Below are positions 26,661 to 36,931 of a DNA stretch of 64,000 nucleotides, in pieces. Source of the DNA: Lachnospiraceae bacterium (lineage in GTDB: Bacteria; Bacillota; Clostridia; Lachnospirales; Lachnospiraceae). The notes beneath the pieces were generated by a model, which did no database searches, was not told where the DNA came from, and saw only the letters and a program-made list of their open reading frames with translations. The stretch covers positions 28,099 to 92,098 of the forward strand of contig JAFRYE010000035.1 of NCBI GenBank assembly GCA_017441265.1, read 5' to 3'. The translations under genes were made by a program, and so were the position numbers. Position 1 is the stretch's first letter. Every line of letters starts with the position of its first letter.

Positions 26661-27779
26661 TTATCCTTCTGTCTTTCTCATTTTCCGAATGACGTCCCCG
26701 ACTCCGGAAATCTTTCTTGTCCTTCGCACATACGCAGAAAAGCTCTCTGATTTGCCCGCTTTTGCGAGTTCCGGCTCGCGCATGCGGTATTCGGCTTTCG
26801 CCAGTCGAAACGCTCCGATCAGACTTCGCGACCGTTTCGCTGCCCGATCTCGCTGTTTTCGTCCGAACGCAAACAAATTGTCCGTGAACTCATCATACTC
26901 CCGTCCGCCCGGAAACGCATCGTTCCATTCGCTCTGCGGAAAATGACTCGGCGCATTGTCCGAAAGCATCCGGAGCAAAAAGCGGCAATAGTTTGCGCAC
27001 CCGCAGGCCGCGGCCTTTTTCGCGATCAACTGCCAGTCCGGCTTTGCGTTTTCCGAAAGCAGCAAACACTCGCAAAAGCGCCGGTTTCTCGCTTCCCTCT
27101 CCTCCGTGAATATGCCTCTTTCGCGTCGACCGGTCAAAAGGTCAAAGAGCATGTCCGTAGGCGAACATACAAGCACTTTCTCCCCGTGAAACATGACCTC
27201 CGCCGCGTTTTGCCACAGATCCTGTTCCGTCCACAACTCTGAGTCCGGAACGCCCTTGTGGAGGCGGATCACGGTGTGTCCTCGCACCGTTCTTTTCTTC
27301 GGATTGTCACTGTCGACCGCCGCGCGGACCGCATCCCGCAGAAGCTCTGCCGCACGGTCGTAATCGCCGGACGGCACCGTGATATCGTAACCGAACATCA
27401 CCCTCGGAACATTCGGGGCGTACGCTGCGCGCATGGCAATCTCGCCGGTGAACATCGCCGGGATCCCGGCTTCCCGCAGTGTTGCGATCTGACCGCACAG
27501 CCACGGCGTTCCGGCGGCGTCGCGCGCCTGATAAAACCGATGCAGCCCCTGAAGTCTCGGCACCGCATCCTCCGCCATTCCGGCAAATCCCCTTCGATAT
27601 CCGATGACTCCCAATAAAAGCATATAGACGGAACTCTCCGTGTCGACGTCCATGCCGTCCGTTAGGATCGCCATGTCCGCAGGCGTGAGGCTCTCGCCTG
27701 CCATTGCTGACAAGAGAACGCAGTCCCGCCGGGAAAGCAATTCATTTTTCAAATCCGTCTCCCGGGCGGTCAGCTGCAT
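26661..27779 (-). CDS. Nucleotidyltransferase family protein (NTP_transf_5-like)
   Basis: About 372 residues from the ATG at 27779 (MQLTARETDLKN), chosen because GAGGTG lies 6 nt upstream; an ATG at 27785 is too close to that site. The central PRVMFGYDITVPSGDYDRA region (mobile-element-free, D-containing strand after a Gly) fits the nucleotidyltransferase-like family found in lasso-peptide and HprK-related clusters. The C-terminal 130 residues are basic and helical. First gene of the ten-gene operon; together with the kinase it may install a phospho- or nucleotidyl-linked group. The family call is from motif memory only. Confidence 0.65.
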   Translation of the reverse strand: MQLTARETDLKNELLSRRDCVLLSAMAGESLTPADMAILTDGMDVDTESSVYMLLLGVIGYRRGFAGMAEDAVPRLQGLHRFYQARDAAGTPWLCGQIATLREAGIPAMFTGEIAMRAAYAPNVPRVMFGYDITVPSGDYDRAAELLRDAVRAAVDSDNPKKRTVRGHTVIRLHKGVPDSELWTEQDLWQNAAEVMFHGEKVLVCSPTDMLFDLLTGRRERGIFTEEREARNRRFCECLLLSENAKPDWQLIAKKAAACGCANYCRFLLRMLSDNAPSHFPQSEWNDAFPGGREYDEFTDNLFAFGRKQRDRAAKRSRSLIGAFRLAKAEYRMREPELAKAGKSESFSAYVRRTRKISGVGDVIRKMRKTEG

Positions 27780-27803
27780 AGTCATCACCTCGTTCGTTTC
27801 AAT

Positions 27804-27861
27804 GAAAAAGCCGACAGGAGACGCATCTGACAAGTATACTGTTTCATGCTCTCCTGCCGGC
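27804..27861 (-). terminator. Strong hairpin before the biosynthetic operon
   Basis: On the minus strand GCCGGCAGGAGA (27861-27850) pairs with TCTCCTGTCGGC (27821-27810), with one G-U. An inner GCAT/ATGC pairing extends the stem, and TTTTTC follows. It lies 20 nt after the amidase stop and 25 nt before the first start codon of the ten-gene operon. It looks like an intrinsic terminator. With no clear promoter after it, it may also act as an attenuator. Confidence 0.75.
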
Positions 27862-27881
27862 AGGATGTTTACTTACTTCGA

Positions 27882-28625
27882 TCAATTCCCGCCGTTGACC
27901 GCGGAATTGCGAATGATCGGATTTGACAAGGTGTAATCCTTGCCTTTGAGTTCCTTTGCGACATCGTCCAGGAACTGCGTCCAGGAGTCCGCATTCGTTG
28001 CGAAGAACAACGGACACATTCTTCCGGTTACGTCCGAGTGGCGCAAGATAGCGTCTTTTCCGGGCGTCAGATTGAACTCGTCGCACAAGTACGCCACCAG
28101 CGATACCAGGCTTTCGTAGGTCGCCTTACTCATCGCTCCTTCGGCGTCGGTGTTACAGAACTCAACGGAAATGCCGCATTCGTTGAACCGTTTCGAAGCG
28201 AAGGCTGCCTCGTTGATCGGAATACACTGAACGATGGTACCGTCCGTGCCGACGATAAAATGCATGCTTTCCGGCGTGTCCGTCGAAGTGTGCGTATCTT
28301 TCATCGCCTCATACTGATCGCGACGGTTCACGGCGTTGACATTCGGTTCCCCGGTGGAGTGGACGATGATCTGTGTGACCTTATCCAGTTTTGTGCCGGG
28401 ACGCGTCCACTCGTTGACGGTCAACAGTTTCTGTGTGACTTTGTAATCGCCGACCTTTTCCACCAGACCGTCGTCCGTGCCGCTGAAAATCCAGGATATC
28501 AATTTGATGATCAGAAGAAGCAGTAAAACAAGAATGATCGCCATGCCCGCGAGAATCGAGTACTTGCGGATTTTCTTCTTACGCCGCCGTCTTCTGTTCC
28601 ACTCTGCCTTTGACATTACTGCCAT
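27882..28625 (-). CDS. Membrane-anchored N-acetylmuramoyl-L-alanine amidase
   Basis: A 247-residue protein from the ATG at 28625 (MAVMSKAEW), with GGAGG just upstream. It has a very basic head (RRRRRKKKIRK), one membrane helix (about 24-46) and an extracellular amidase_2/PGRP-like domain. Visible zinc-site phrases are IIVHSTGEP, ISVEFCNTD and ILRHSDVTGRMCP. It should cleave the amide bond between muramic acid and the stem peptide. It starts 20 bp after guaB and is probably on the same transcript. Confidence 0.88.
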   Translation of the reverse strand: MAVMSKAEWNRRRRRKKKIRKYSILAGMAIILVLLLLLIIKLISWIFSGTDDGLVEKVGDYKVTQKLLTVNEWTRPGTKLDKVTQIIVHSTGEPNVNAVNRRDQYEAMKDTHTSTDTPESMHFIVGTDGTIVQCIPINEAAFASKRFNECGISVEFCNTDAEGAMSKATYESLVSLVAYLCDEFNLTPGKDAILRHSDVTGRMCPLFFATNADSWTQFLDDVAKELKGKDYTLSNPIIRNSAVNGGN

Positions 28626-28645
28626 GGCAACCTCCTCTCCGTCGA

Positions 28646-30115
<1,470 letters not shown>

Positions 30116-30151
30116 TTATTATAAATTTTTCGTTGCAGTGTAATTGCCGCA

Positions 30152-30664
30152 TCAATACTCTTCCACTTTGCGCGGCGCTTTCTTCTTCATGAGCAAAACC
30201 ATGTTCTCATCCGGCTCAAACAGCACCCTCTCAAGCCCCTTTTCGCCCTGGTTGATCACCGTAAAGATCGGATTGCCCGGTTCGGGGCTTCCGGATGTGA
30301 AATCAAACACCTTGATGGAAGGATTGTTGCGGTAGCTGTCCAGCGAGTGGGAACGCTCCGGAGCAACGATCAACGCATTGTCAAGGTCGATGCGCTTTGC
30401 ATTTTTCCGCGCATCACCGCCCATGATCTTATCGAAATCAATCTGGCCGTCGACAAACACATACTCGTAAACGACGTTAAAGCGCGACCAGAATGAGAAA
30501 ATGGCAAACCACGCAAGTGCCGCCGCAAACAGCAGGATCGGATGAAGGATAAGTCCTCCTATAGTGAGGACACAGCCTCCCAGCAAGAGCAGCCCCTTGA
30601 TCATTCCGTCCTTCATTCTCGGCAGACGCGGAACCACACACTCCGCATAATTTCCTTCTTTCAT
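30152..30664 (-). CDS. Conserved membrane protein, DUF6106-like
   Basis: A 170-residue protein with two adjoining hydrophobic stretches (about 22-41 and 43-60) and then a soluble beta-rich domain (NVVYEYVFVDGQIDFDKIMGG, RIDLDNALIVAPE). The layout suggests a tail facing the cytoplasm, somewhat like a bacterial PH-type domain. I recall Clostridia proteins of this kind as DUF6106, but that assignment is tentative. It lies 9 bp downstream of the DUF6062-like gene. Function unknown. Confidence 0.6.
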   Translation of the reverse strand: MKEGNYAECVVPRLPRMKDGMIKGLLLLGGCVLTIGGLILHPILLFAAALAWFAIFSFWSRFNVVYEYVFVDGQIDFDKIMGGDARKNAKRIDLDNALIVAPERSHSLDSYRNNPSIKVFDFTSGSPEPGNPIFTVINQGEKGLERVLFEPDENMVLLMKKKAPRKVEEY

Positions 30665-30673
30665 CGTTCTCTC

Positions 30674-31405
30674 CTATTTCTTCGCCTTCTCCTCGACGGA
30701 GATCGCGTTGGTCTTCTGGATCGCGCGGATCAGCGCGTCCTTGGAATTCTTCCACGGAGCGTCCGCATTCCGGTAGTCGAACTTATCCGTAAACCACTCG
30801 AGATCGTCGCGAACGCGGCGGTAATTTTCTATCATGATCCTGTTGATGCAGGTATCGAACTCATCGAGATTGCTCTTGCTCAGATGAGCCGGAGCCATCT
30901 GATGCAACTCGCCGTAGTGCTTCATGCAAAAGCCTTTGCTGCGCGCGAATTTGTCGCGAAATGACGAATCCGTATTGTAGAGGTACAGTGTCGTCACCAG
31001 ATACCTCTCGTAGGAATGCTTCATGCGGTCGCAGACATAACACGTGCACTGCTGTTTCGCCATGTAATCAGCCACCGCGTCGCCGTCGCTGTTCTTGGAA
31101 AACCACGACGTCGAACCGCGGCGCTTCTTTGCGAGCGACTCCATCTCCTCCAGCTGCTTATCCATGTAGGTAAGCATCATCAGGCCCAGTCCCAGTCGGT
31201 TCTGGTTTTTATACATCAGCGGCAAATGCCTGCTGCAGAAGCCCTTCTTGTTCGTCTCCATGCGGACGTCGTCCTCCATGTAGCTCGCGCCCATGACGAA
31301 ATCGATCGCGTCCGATTCCAGCTTATCGTACATCGCGCAGACCGGGCATTCCGTGTCCGCATCGAAGGCGTCGTTGACCGGTATGGTATACAGTTGTTCC
31401 TTCAT
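30674..31405 (-). CDS. DUF6062-like cysteine-rich protein
   Basis: A 243-residue soluble protein beginning MKEQLYTIPVNDAFDADTEC. It contains CPVC at the N terminus, GFCSRHL, a TCYVC pair and FCMKHY, so four Cys/His clusters that could bind zinc or an Fe-S centre. This pattern is what I recall as DUF6062, widespread in Lachnospiraceae with no known function. GGAGG precedes the ATG. It starts 46 bp after glnS and is probably the second gene of that unit. Confidence 0.75.
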   Translation of the reverse strand: MKEQLYTIPVNDAFDADTECPVCAMYDKLESDAIDFVMGASYMEDDVRMETNKKGFCSRHLPLMYKNQNRLGLGLMMLTYMDKQLEEMESLAKKRRGSTSWFSKNSDGDAVADYMAKQQCTCYVCDRMKHSYERYLVTTLYLYNTDSSFRDKFARSKGFCMKHYGELHQMAPAHLSKSNLDEFDTCINRIMIENYRRVRDDLEWFTDKFDYRNADAPWKNSKDALIRAIQKTNAISVEEKAKK

Positions 31406-31451
31406 CGTTCCTCCGTACAGTAATCCTCCCGGCCTGCCGGGAAAACTTCAT

Positions 31452-33155
31452 CTATACCGGCTTATAGCCGCTCTTCATCGAGCAGACGCGGTTGAATACC
31501 AAAGCATCCGCAGAACTGTCCTTGTAATCCACGCAGAAATAGCCGTTGCGCAGGAATTGGAACGTGTCAAACGCCGTGGCGCCGGCTACCGAAGGCTCGA
31601 CAAAGCCCTGACGGATCACCAGCGAATTCGGATTGACGTTGACCTTTCCGGTCTCCTCGTCATACACGCCCTTCTCCTCGTCCACCAGGTTTTCATAAAG
31701 GCGGATTGTCGCGGGAACTGCCGTCGACGCATTCACCCAGTGAATGGTTCCTTTAACTTTGCGGTCCGCGCACTCGCCGCCCTTGGTCTCCGGGTCATAG
31801 GTGCAGTGGACACAGGTCACATTGCCGTCCGCATCGGTCTCGTAGCTTGCGCATCGCACGAAGTATGCGCCCATCAGGCGAACCTCGTTGCCGGGGAACA
31901 GCCGGAAATACTTCTTCGGCGGCTCCGGCATAAAGTCCTCTCTCTCAATGTAGAGTTCGCGGCCGAACGGAACCGTCCGACTGCCGAGAGACTCATTTTC
32001 CGGATTGTTCGAGACGGAAACATCCTCGGTCACGCCCTCGGGATAGTTGTCGATCACGAGTTTGATCGGGTCGACCACAGCCATCACGCGCGGCTTCTTG
32101 AGTTTCAGATCCTCGCGGATGCAGTACTCTAACATCGCGTAATCCACCGAGGAATTGCTTTTCGAAACGCCGCACAGCTCCATGAACAGCTTCAGGGATT
32201 CCGGCGTAAAGCCCCGGCGGCGCAACGCTGCGATCGTCACCAGACGAGGATCATCCCAGCCGTCCACAATGCCGTCCTCAACCAGCTTTTTGATATATCT
32301 CTTGCCCGTGACCACATTGGTCAGGTACATCTTGGCAAATTCAATCTGTTTGGGCGTATCCTCCGGCGTCTTCTTGAATCCGCACTCGATCATCACCCAG
32401 TCATAAAGCGGACGATGATCCTCGAATTCCAGCGTGCAGATGGAGTGCGTAACGCCCTCCACGGCATCCTCGATCGGATGCGCAAAATCGTACATCGGGT
32501 AGATGCACCAGCGGTCTCCCGTATTGTGGTGCGTCATGCGGGCCACGCGGTAAATGACGGGGTCCCGCATATTGATGTTCGGCGATGCCATGTCGATCTT
32601 GGCGCGCAACACTTTCGAGCCGTCCGCAAATTCACCGTTCTTCATCCCCTCAAAGAGACGAAGATTCTCCTCGATGCTGCGATCGCGGTAGGGGCTGTTC
32701 TTGCCGGGCTCCGTCAGCGTTCCGCGGTATTCGCGGATCTCGTCGGCCGTCAGGTCGCACACGAACGCTTTACCCTTTTTGATCAGGCGAACGGCCGCCT
32801 TGTACATCTCCTCAAAGTAGTTGGAAGCAAAAAACAAACGGTCCTCGAACTCCGCACCCAGCCAGCGCACATCCTTCGCGATAGACTCGACGAACTCCGT
32901 CTTCTCCTTCGTGGGGTTCGTGTCGTCAAACCGCAGGTTGAACTGACCTCCGTACTTCTTCGCAAGACCGTAATTGAGCAATATTGACTTTGCATGGCCG
33001 ATATGCAGGTATCCGTTCGGCTCCGGCGGAAAACGCGTAATAACCTTGTCGCAGCAGCCTTCCGCAAGATCCTTCTCGATAATCAACTCAATAAAATTCT
33101 TGGAAATCGGCTCAATGCCTGTTTCCTTCGTCTCCGTGTTGACTGTCATATCCAT
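31452..33155 (-). CDS. glnS: Glutamine--tRNA ligase
   Basis: A 567-residue class I synthetase from the ATG at 33155, which has GGGAGG 7 nt upstream. It has the HIGH motif in [14 protein letters not shown] (HIGH at 51-54), a KMSKS-like [12 protein letters not shown] (about 328-340) and a beta-barrel anticodon-binding domain. It charges tRNA-Gln directly, so this organism does not rely only on the GatCAB route. An extended -10 promoter lies upstream. No T-box is visible. Confidence 0.96.
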   Translation of the reverse strand: MDMTVNTETKETGIEPISKNFIELIIEKDLAEGCCDKVITRFPPEPNGYLHIGHAKSILLNYGLAKKYGGQFNLRFDDTNPTKEKTEFVESIAKDVRWLGAEFEDRLFFASNYFEEMYKAAVRLIKKGKAFVCDLTADEIREYRGTLTEPGKNSPYRDRSIEENLRLFEGMKNGEFADGSKVLRAKIDMASPNINMRDPVIYRVARMTHHNTGDRWCIYPMYDFAHPIEDAVEGVTHSICTLEFEDHRPLYDWVMIECGFKKTPEDTPKQIEFAKMYLTNVVTGKRYIKKLVEDGIVDGWDDPRLVTIAALRRRGFTPESLKLFMELCGVSKSNSSVDYAMLEYCIREDLKLKKPRVMAVVDPIKLVIDNYPEGVTEDVSVSNNPENESLGSRTVPFGRELYIEREDFMPEPPKKYFRLFPGNEVRLMGAYFVRCASYETDADGNVTCVHCTYDPETKGGECADRKVKGTIHWVNASTAVPATIRLYENLVDEEKGVYDEETGKVNVNPNSLVIRQGFVEPSVAGATAFDTFQFLRNGYFCVDYKDSSADALVFNRVCSMKSGYKPV

Positions 33156-33190
33156 TCGGATACCTCCCAAAAACGAAAAACATTTTTGTC

Positions 33191-33199
33191 ATTCTATCA
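33191..33199 (-). promoter_or_regulatory. Extended -10 promoter of glnS
   Basis: TGATAGAAT on the minus strand (TGn plus TAGAAT), 36 bp before the glnS start. The -35 region is weak, which is usual for extended -10 promoters. Confidence 0.5.
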
Positions 33200-33219
33200 C
33201 AAACGAGGGATAAAGGAAA

Positions 33220-33249
33220 GAGAAAAATGCAAAATATCGCATTTTTCTC
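33220..33249. terminator. Terminator between the HD-GYP-like gene and glnS
   Basis: An 11-bp perfect stem, GAGAAAAATGC with GCATTTTTCTC, around an 8-nt loop. On the minus strand it is followed by TTTCC. It ends the HD-GYP-like transcript just before the glnS promoter. Confidence 0.75.
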
Positions 33250-33256
33250 CTCCGGG

Positions 33257-35140
33257 TCATCGGTATTGTCGATAGATGTGGTAGTACAGTTTCGCGCGCC
33301 CCTGCTCGGACGTCAGTTCCTCGATCTCCCGATACAGTTCCTTATCGCTCTCCAAAAATGCGATAATGTCCGGATTGTACTGGGTTCCCGCACCTTTGTG
33401 GAACTCGGCGATCACCGACTCAAAGCGCTTTCCGCGCATGTAATTGCGGCCGAAAACGTCCGTAGCGGCGTCCATGCAGTCACAGACCGTAAGCAGGTCG
33501 ATCAAAATGTTGTACTTGCTGGCACGATTGTCGAAGTACTTCGGATATCCTCTCTTGCCGTCATAGCTGCGGTGATGCCCGAGAGCGATCTCCGCGTACG
33601 GGCGCAGCAGACGGTTGCGCATCAAAATCTCATAGCTCCACTTCGGGTGGAACTTGATATAGGAATACTCCATGTCGGAGAGACGGCGGATCTGCGTGTT
33701 GATGATGTTGGCGATCAGGATCTTACCGATATCGTGGCATCGCGCGGAATTGTACATCAACGTCATCAATGCCTTCTTGTGCGCGGTCACATACGCGGGG
33801 TCGTCCGTCCCCATCACCGTCAGGAACATCTCCGGATGCGCATCCACAAGGCGGTCCAGGATCGCCTCGGAAAGTTTTGCCGTCATGACCGTGTGGATCA
33901 GAGTCGCCATTTGCCGGCTGATGATCATGCTGTCGATGAACTCGATCGCCATGGCATCATCGTCGATGAACGCGATCAGATCGTACAGAAGATGGTACAG
34001 CGACTGGTCAAGATATTCCTTGCATGCGCACTCCCGCGGGATCGTCTCGATGTACGTCTTCACTTCATACAGGAGCTCAGCCTTCATGCGCTTTTTCTTC
34101 GCGCTGTCGCAGGAAAATGCATCGATCATCTCGAACATCGGCTTCGTGGTTGTGGTCATCATCGCGAAGCGGCTGTCCGCAGGCTGTTCATGCCAGTTCG
34201 GATCGTTGAAATCATACTCCTTGACGATCGAGCGGCTGTACGAGCGAAGCAGCGTGAACGTCTGCTCGGGCTTCAGCAGTCCCGAGTAGAACGCGTAGAC
34301 GATATATCCGACATAGACCTTCGTATCCCGCTGCTCCACCGGCAGCTTAGTCTGGTCGATAAAACCGATAGGGTACGCCGGTCCGATGAACTCCTTCAGC
34401 TGCTTGTCCACGGAATTCCAGTTGAGAGCAGCCATGAACATCACGTCCGTCCCGACTTCGTTGAGCGGTTTCTCGATCTGCTCCCACTCCTCCTCCGAAA
34501 AATACCCGCGGTATTTCCGGATCTTCGAAAGGCGGTTAAAGCAGTCGATCATGCGGTTGACGTTGGGCTCAAACTGCGAGCGCTCCATCTCGTACTGGCT
34601 GTGCAGCGTCTCCAGAACGCGCTTCACATCCTTGAAAAACGCGACCCGGTCTCCCTTGTGAAGCCGCCGCAGATAGTCGATCTTCTCGACGTAGGCAGCG
34701 ACCCACTCCACCTGGTCGAGAGCCATTTTCCGAAGATTGCCCTCAACGTTGAGGAAGGCGTTGTTGGAAAATGCGCACCGGCACGACCGCTCATGGAACT
34801 CATCCCCGCAGTCCCGGTAATGCTTCCAAAGCCGCACGAACATCTGCGATTCCAGCACGTCGTCGCAGATCACATTGTTGAAATAGTCATACGCGCATTC
34901 ATACAGCTGGCGCGCCGTCTCGTCGTCGAGTGGCTTTTCGCTGTACAGGATGGGGTTGATGAGACTGTTCAGTTCCTTCTCCGTCTCCTGATAAAATGAA
35001 CGCACGACCTCCGATTTGTGAAGGAGCAGTCTGGTCCACTCAGCCTGGTTGTCGGTATCGAGCAGCTGCTTCTCGATCAGATCGACCTTCTCGAGCCGCT
35101 TGCGGTACTCACGGTACAATTCCGGTATTGTATTGACCAT
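33257..35140 (-). CDS. HD-GYP-like phosphohydrolase domain protein
   Basis: A 627-residue soluble protein. The last third is an HD domain with RCHDIGK (about 465-471) and HHRSYDGKRGYP (about 521-532). This resembles the HD-GYP signature HHExxDGxGYP, but has Arg for the first Glu and an extra residue before GYP. HD-GYP enzymes hydrolyse cyclic dinucleotides such as c-di-GMP; whether this one does is uncertain. The first 440 residues are helical with no family I recognise and include paired phrases rich in Asp, Glu and Tyr. AAGGAGG precedes the ATG. It starts 34 bp after the LTA-synthase-like gene. Confidence 0.75.
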   Translation of the reverse strand: MVNTIPELYREYRKRLEKVDLIEKQLLDTDNQAEWTRLLLHKSEVVRSFYQETEKELNSLINPILYSEKPLDDETARQLYECAYDYFNNVICDDVLESQMFVRLWKHYRDCGDEFHERSCRCAFSNNAFLNVEGNLRKMALDQVEWVAAYVEKIDYLRRLHKGDRVAFFKDVKRVLETLHSQYEMERSQFEPNVNRMIDCFNRLSKIRKYRGYFSEEEWEQIEKPLNEVGTDVMFMAALNWNSVDKQLKEFIGPAYPIGFIDQTKLPVEQRDTKVYVGYIVYAFYSGLLKPEQTFTLLRSYSRSIVKEYDFNDPNWHEQPADSRFAMMTTTTKPMFEMIDAFSCDSAKKKRMKAELLYEVKTYIETIPRECACKEYLDQSLYHLLYDLIAFIDDDAMAIEFIDSMIISRQMATLIHTVMTAKLSEAILDRLVDAHPEMFLTVMGTDDPAYVTAHKKALMTLMYNSARCHDIGKILIANIINTQIRRLSDMEYSYIKFHPKWSYEILMRNRLLRPYAEIALGHHRSYDGKRGYPKYFDNRASKYNILIDLLTVCDCMDAATDVFGRNYMRGKRFESVIAEFHKGAGTQYNPDIIAFLESDKELYREIEELTSEQGRAKLYYHIYRQYR

Positions 35141-35174
35141 ACTCTCCTCCTTTCGTCGTGTATTCGGCCGGGAA

Positions 35175-36746
35175 CTAAGGTTCCTGCGTATTCACCAGCG
35201 GGAACTCGCGCTCCGCCGGCGGGCCGTACAACAGCTCATCGTAAAAATCCGATCGCTCTTCCAGAAGATCGTTCAGTTTCGAAACCCCGTATTTCTCAAG
35301 CATCGTCGGGGTATCCGCGAAGAGATTGACGCCGATGCCGAGGCGGTCGCCCGGGATCGTGAATCCCATCGCGGCCAGCGTTGTCGGGAACATATCCATG
35401 GATGTGAAATCCCTGGCGTACGAAAGTGTGTAATCAACGGAAGAATTCAAAACCGCGCAATAGCATTTTCGCACATACTTACTGTCATTGTAGGGCAAAC
35501 TGCCCGTGTACTTCGTGTCCATCGTCGGGTGATCGCCGACAACGATGATCGTCGTATCCTCGTAATACGGCTGTCTCGAAAGCCAGTCGAGGAATTTATC
35601 CAGCTGTTTGGACGCGCAGGCGATAACGTTGCTGTACTGATCCGGAAACTTCGTCCCGCACAACCGGCAACGGAACCCGTCCGTAAAATGCGTGTCCATC
35701 GTCATCATCGTCAGTGCAAACGGCTTATCTTCTTGGGTCAGCTGCGTCAGCACTTCGATCGCGTAATCATAGACCTTTTCATCCTCGACACCCCACCAGA
35801 CTTTGTAATCCGGCTGGATCCAGCCCACATCCTTGAACGTCTGGTAATCGTGGATCGTGTAGTCGCCGTGGGTGGTCATGAAAATGTCCGCGCCGGAAAA
35901 TTCCTTCTCGGATCCGATCAAAAACGCCAGATTGTAGTCATTTTCCGCAAGAACCTGCCCCAGATTGTACACGCCGGGCAGAAACGTCCTGTACTCGTGG
36001 TATCCCATGGCATTTTGATTGATCGGGATCGTGAGCGGCACGCCGCCTGTGTTCGCCACAAGCGAGGCCATCGTCCACGTGGTTCCGACAACCGCCTGGG
36101 CGCCGTTGAGCTGATTGCTGCCCTTCGGCGTGAAATTGATGTTGTTGACTGCGATCTCGGTCATCTCCGGGATCATATTTTCCTTGCTTGCCCCGCCGTG
36201 CTCGCGGTCCGCATAGGAATCCTCCATGGACTCCATGTAGATGTAGATCAGATTCTTTTTCTTCTCCGGAGCTTTGATCATGACCGTCTCCGCCCCTACA
36301 TACTCATCGTCGTAAATGGGCGAGTTTCCGAATTGATGCACTACGTACTTGACGATGTGCATACAGAACATCAGAACCGACACTGCCGCGATCAGACAAA
36401 CGGCGGCGATCATTTTGCGATGGCGGAGGATCCATCCGGATACTCCCCCGGTCTTACTCTTTTCCGCGCGTTTCCGGCGGATGTGAGCCGCCCATTGGAA
36501 CAACGCTATCTCCACCAGCAGCATTGCCGGCGCGATGGTTCCCAGAAAGATGAAAATCTCATAGAAGTTGGACGCATCCGCCCCCTCGATCGGCACCTTC
36601 AACTGGAAAATGACCGTTGTCATATCCACCGAACTGAACCGGATCTGCACCCAGACGGTGAGAACCAGTAACATGTTGGTGAGCAACAGGAAAATGCCGG
36701 TTGCAATGTTTCTTCCTGTCTTGTACTGTTTCCAGGATGTTGACAT
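35175..36746 (-). CDS. LTA synthase family sulfatase-fold protein (MdoB-like)
   Basis: A 523-residue protein with three N-terminal membrane segments (about 15-35, 62-86, 111-130) and an extracellular alkaline-phosphatase-superfamily domain. Features: LIYIYMESMEDSY (metal-binding Glu), GTTWTMA (catalytic Thr), TMDTHFTDGF and VVGDHPTMD (metal-binding Asp-His). It would transfer glycerol phosphate from phosphatidylglycerol to a glycolipid or polymer. Canonical LtaS has five helices, so this one is shorter. AAGGG lies only 2 nt before the ATG, a poor ribosome site; a better GGGGGG site farther upstream serves another frame. Confidence 0.87.
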   Translation of the reverse strand: MSTSWKQYKTGRNIATGIFLLLTNMLLVLTVWVQIRFSSVDMTTVIFQLKVPIEGADASNFYEIFIFLGTIAPAMLLVEIALFQWAAHIRRKRAEKSKTGGVSGWILRHRKMIAAVCLIAAVSVLMFCMHIVKYVVHQFGNSPIYDDEYVGAETVMIKAPEKKKNLIYIYMESMEDSYADREHGGASKENMIPEMTEIAVNNINFTPKGSNQLNGAQAVVGTTWTMASLVANTGGVPLTIPINQNAMGYHEYRTFLPGVYNLGQVLAENDYNLAFLIGSEKEFSGADIFMTTHGDYTIHDYQTFKDVGWIQPDYKVWWGVEDEKVYDYAIEVLTQLTQEDKPFALTMMTMDTHFTDGFRCRLCGTKFPDQYSNVIACASKQLDKFLDWLSRQPYYEDTTIIVVGDHPTMDTKYTGSLPYNDSKYVRKCYCAVLNSSVDYTLSYARDFTSMDMFPTTLAAMGFTIPGDRLGIGVNLFADTPTMLEKYGVSKLNDLLEERSDFYDELLYGPPAEREFPLVNTQEP

Positions 36747-36862
36747 ATCCCTTCGTCATGCTCCCCCCACGGAGCATCTCCTTTCCTCTTTTCGCTGTTT
36801 CCCAGTACAGCTTTCTTCTCCTTCCCCGTCATCACGGTTTCCCCGGAAACCGGATGGATTAG

Positions 36863-36894
36863 GAAAGACCAGCACACTGCTGCACTGGTCTTTC
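36863..36894. terminator. Terminator after the repeat-protein gene
   Basis: GAAAGACCAG and CTGGTCTTTC form a 10-bp perfect stem around a 12-nt loop; the T-rich end of each arm serves both strands. It lies about 38 bp after the stop of the zinc-ribbon repeat protein. The rest of the 185-bp gap holds nothing recognisable apart from GGGGGG before the next gene. Confidence 0.7.
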
Positions 36895-36931
36895 GATTCT
36901 CACTCAGTCATCGAACCCGGTGTCGTCACCG

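Noticed and set aside
17137..27860. A RiPP precursor peptide gene for the PqqD/kinase operon
   Set aside because: Genes overlap or are at most 38 bp apart, and the 100 bp before the first gene are taken up by a hairpin. I found no small reading frame with a leader-like sequence and a ribosome site.
36559..36777. Short frame with a strong GGGGGG site overlapping the LTA-synthase-like start
   Set aside because: It overlaps the enzyme's coding start out of frame and its product has no recognisable features. The long conserved frame from 36746 is preferred, though its own ribosome site is weak.
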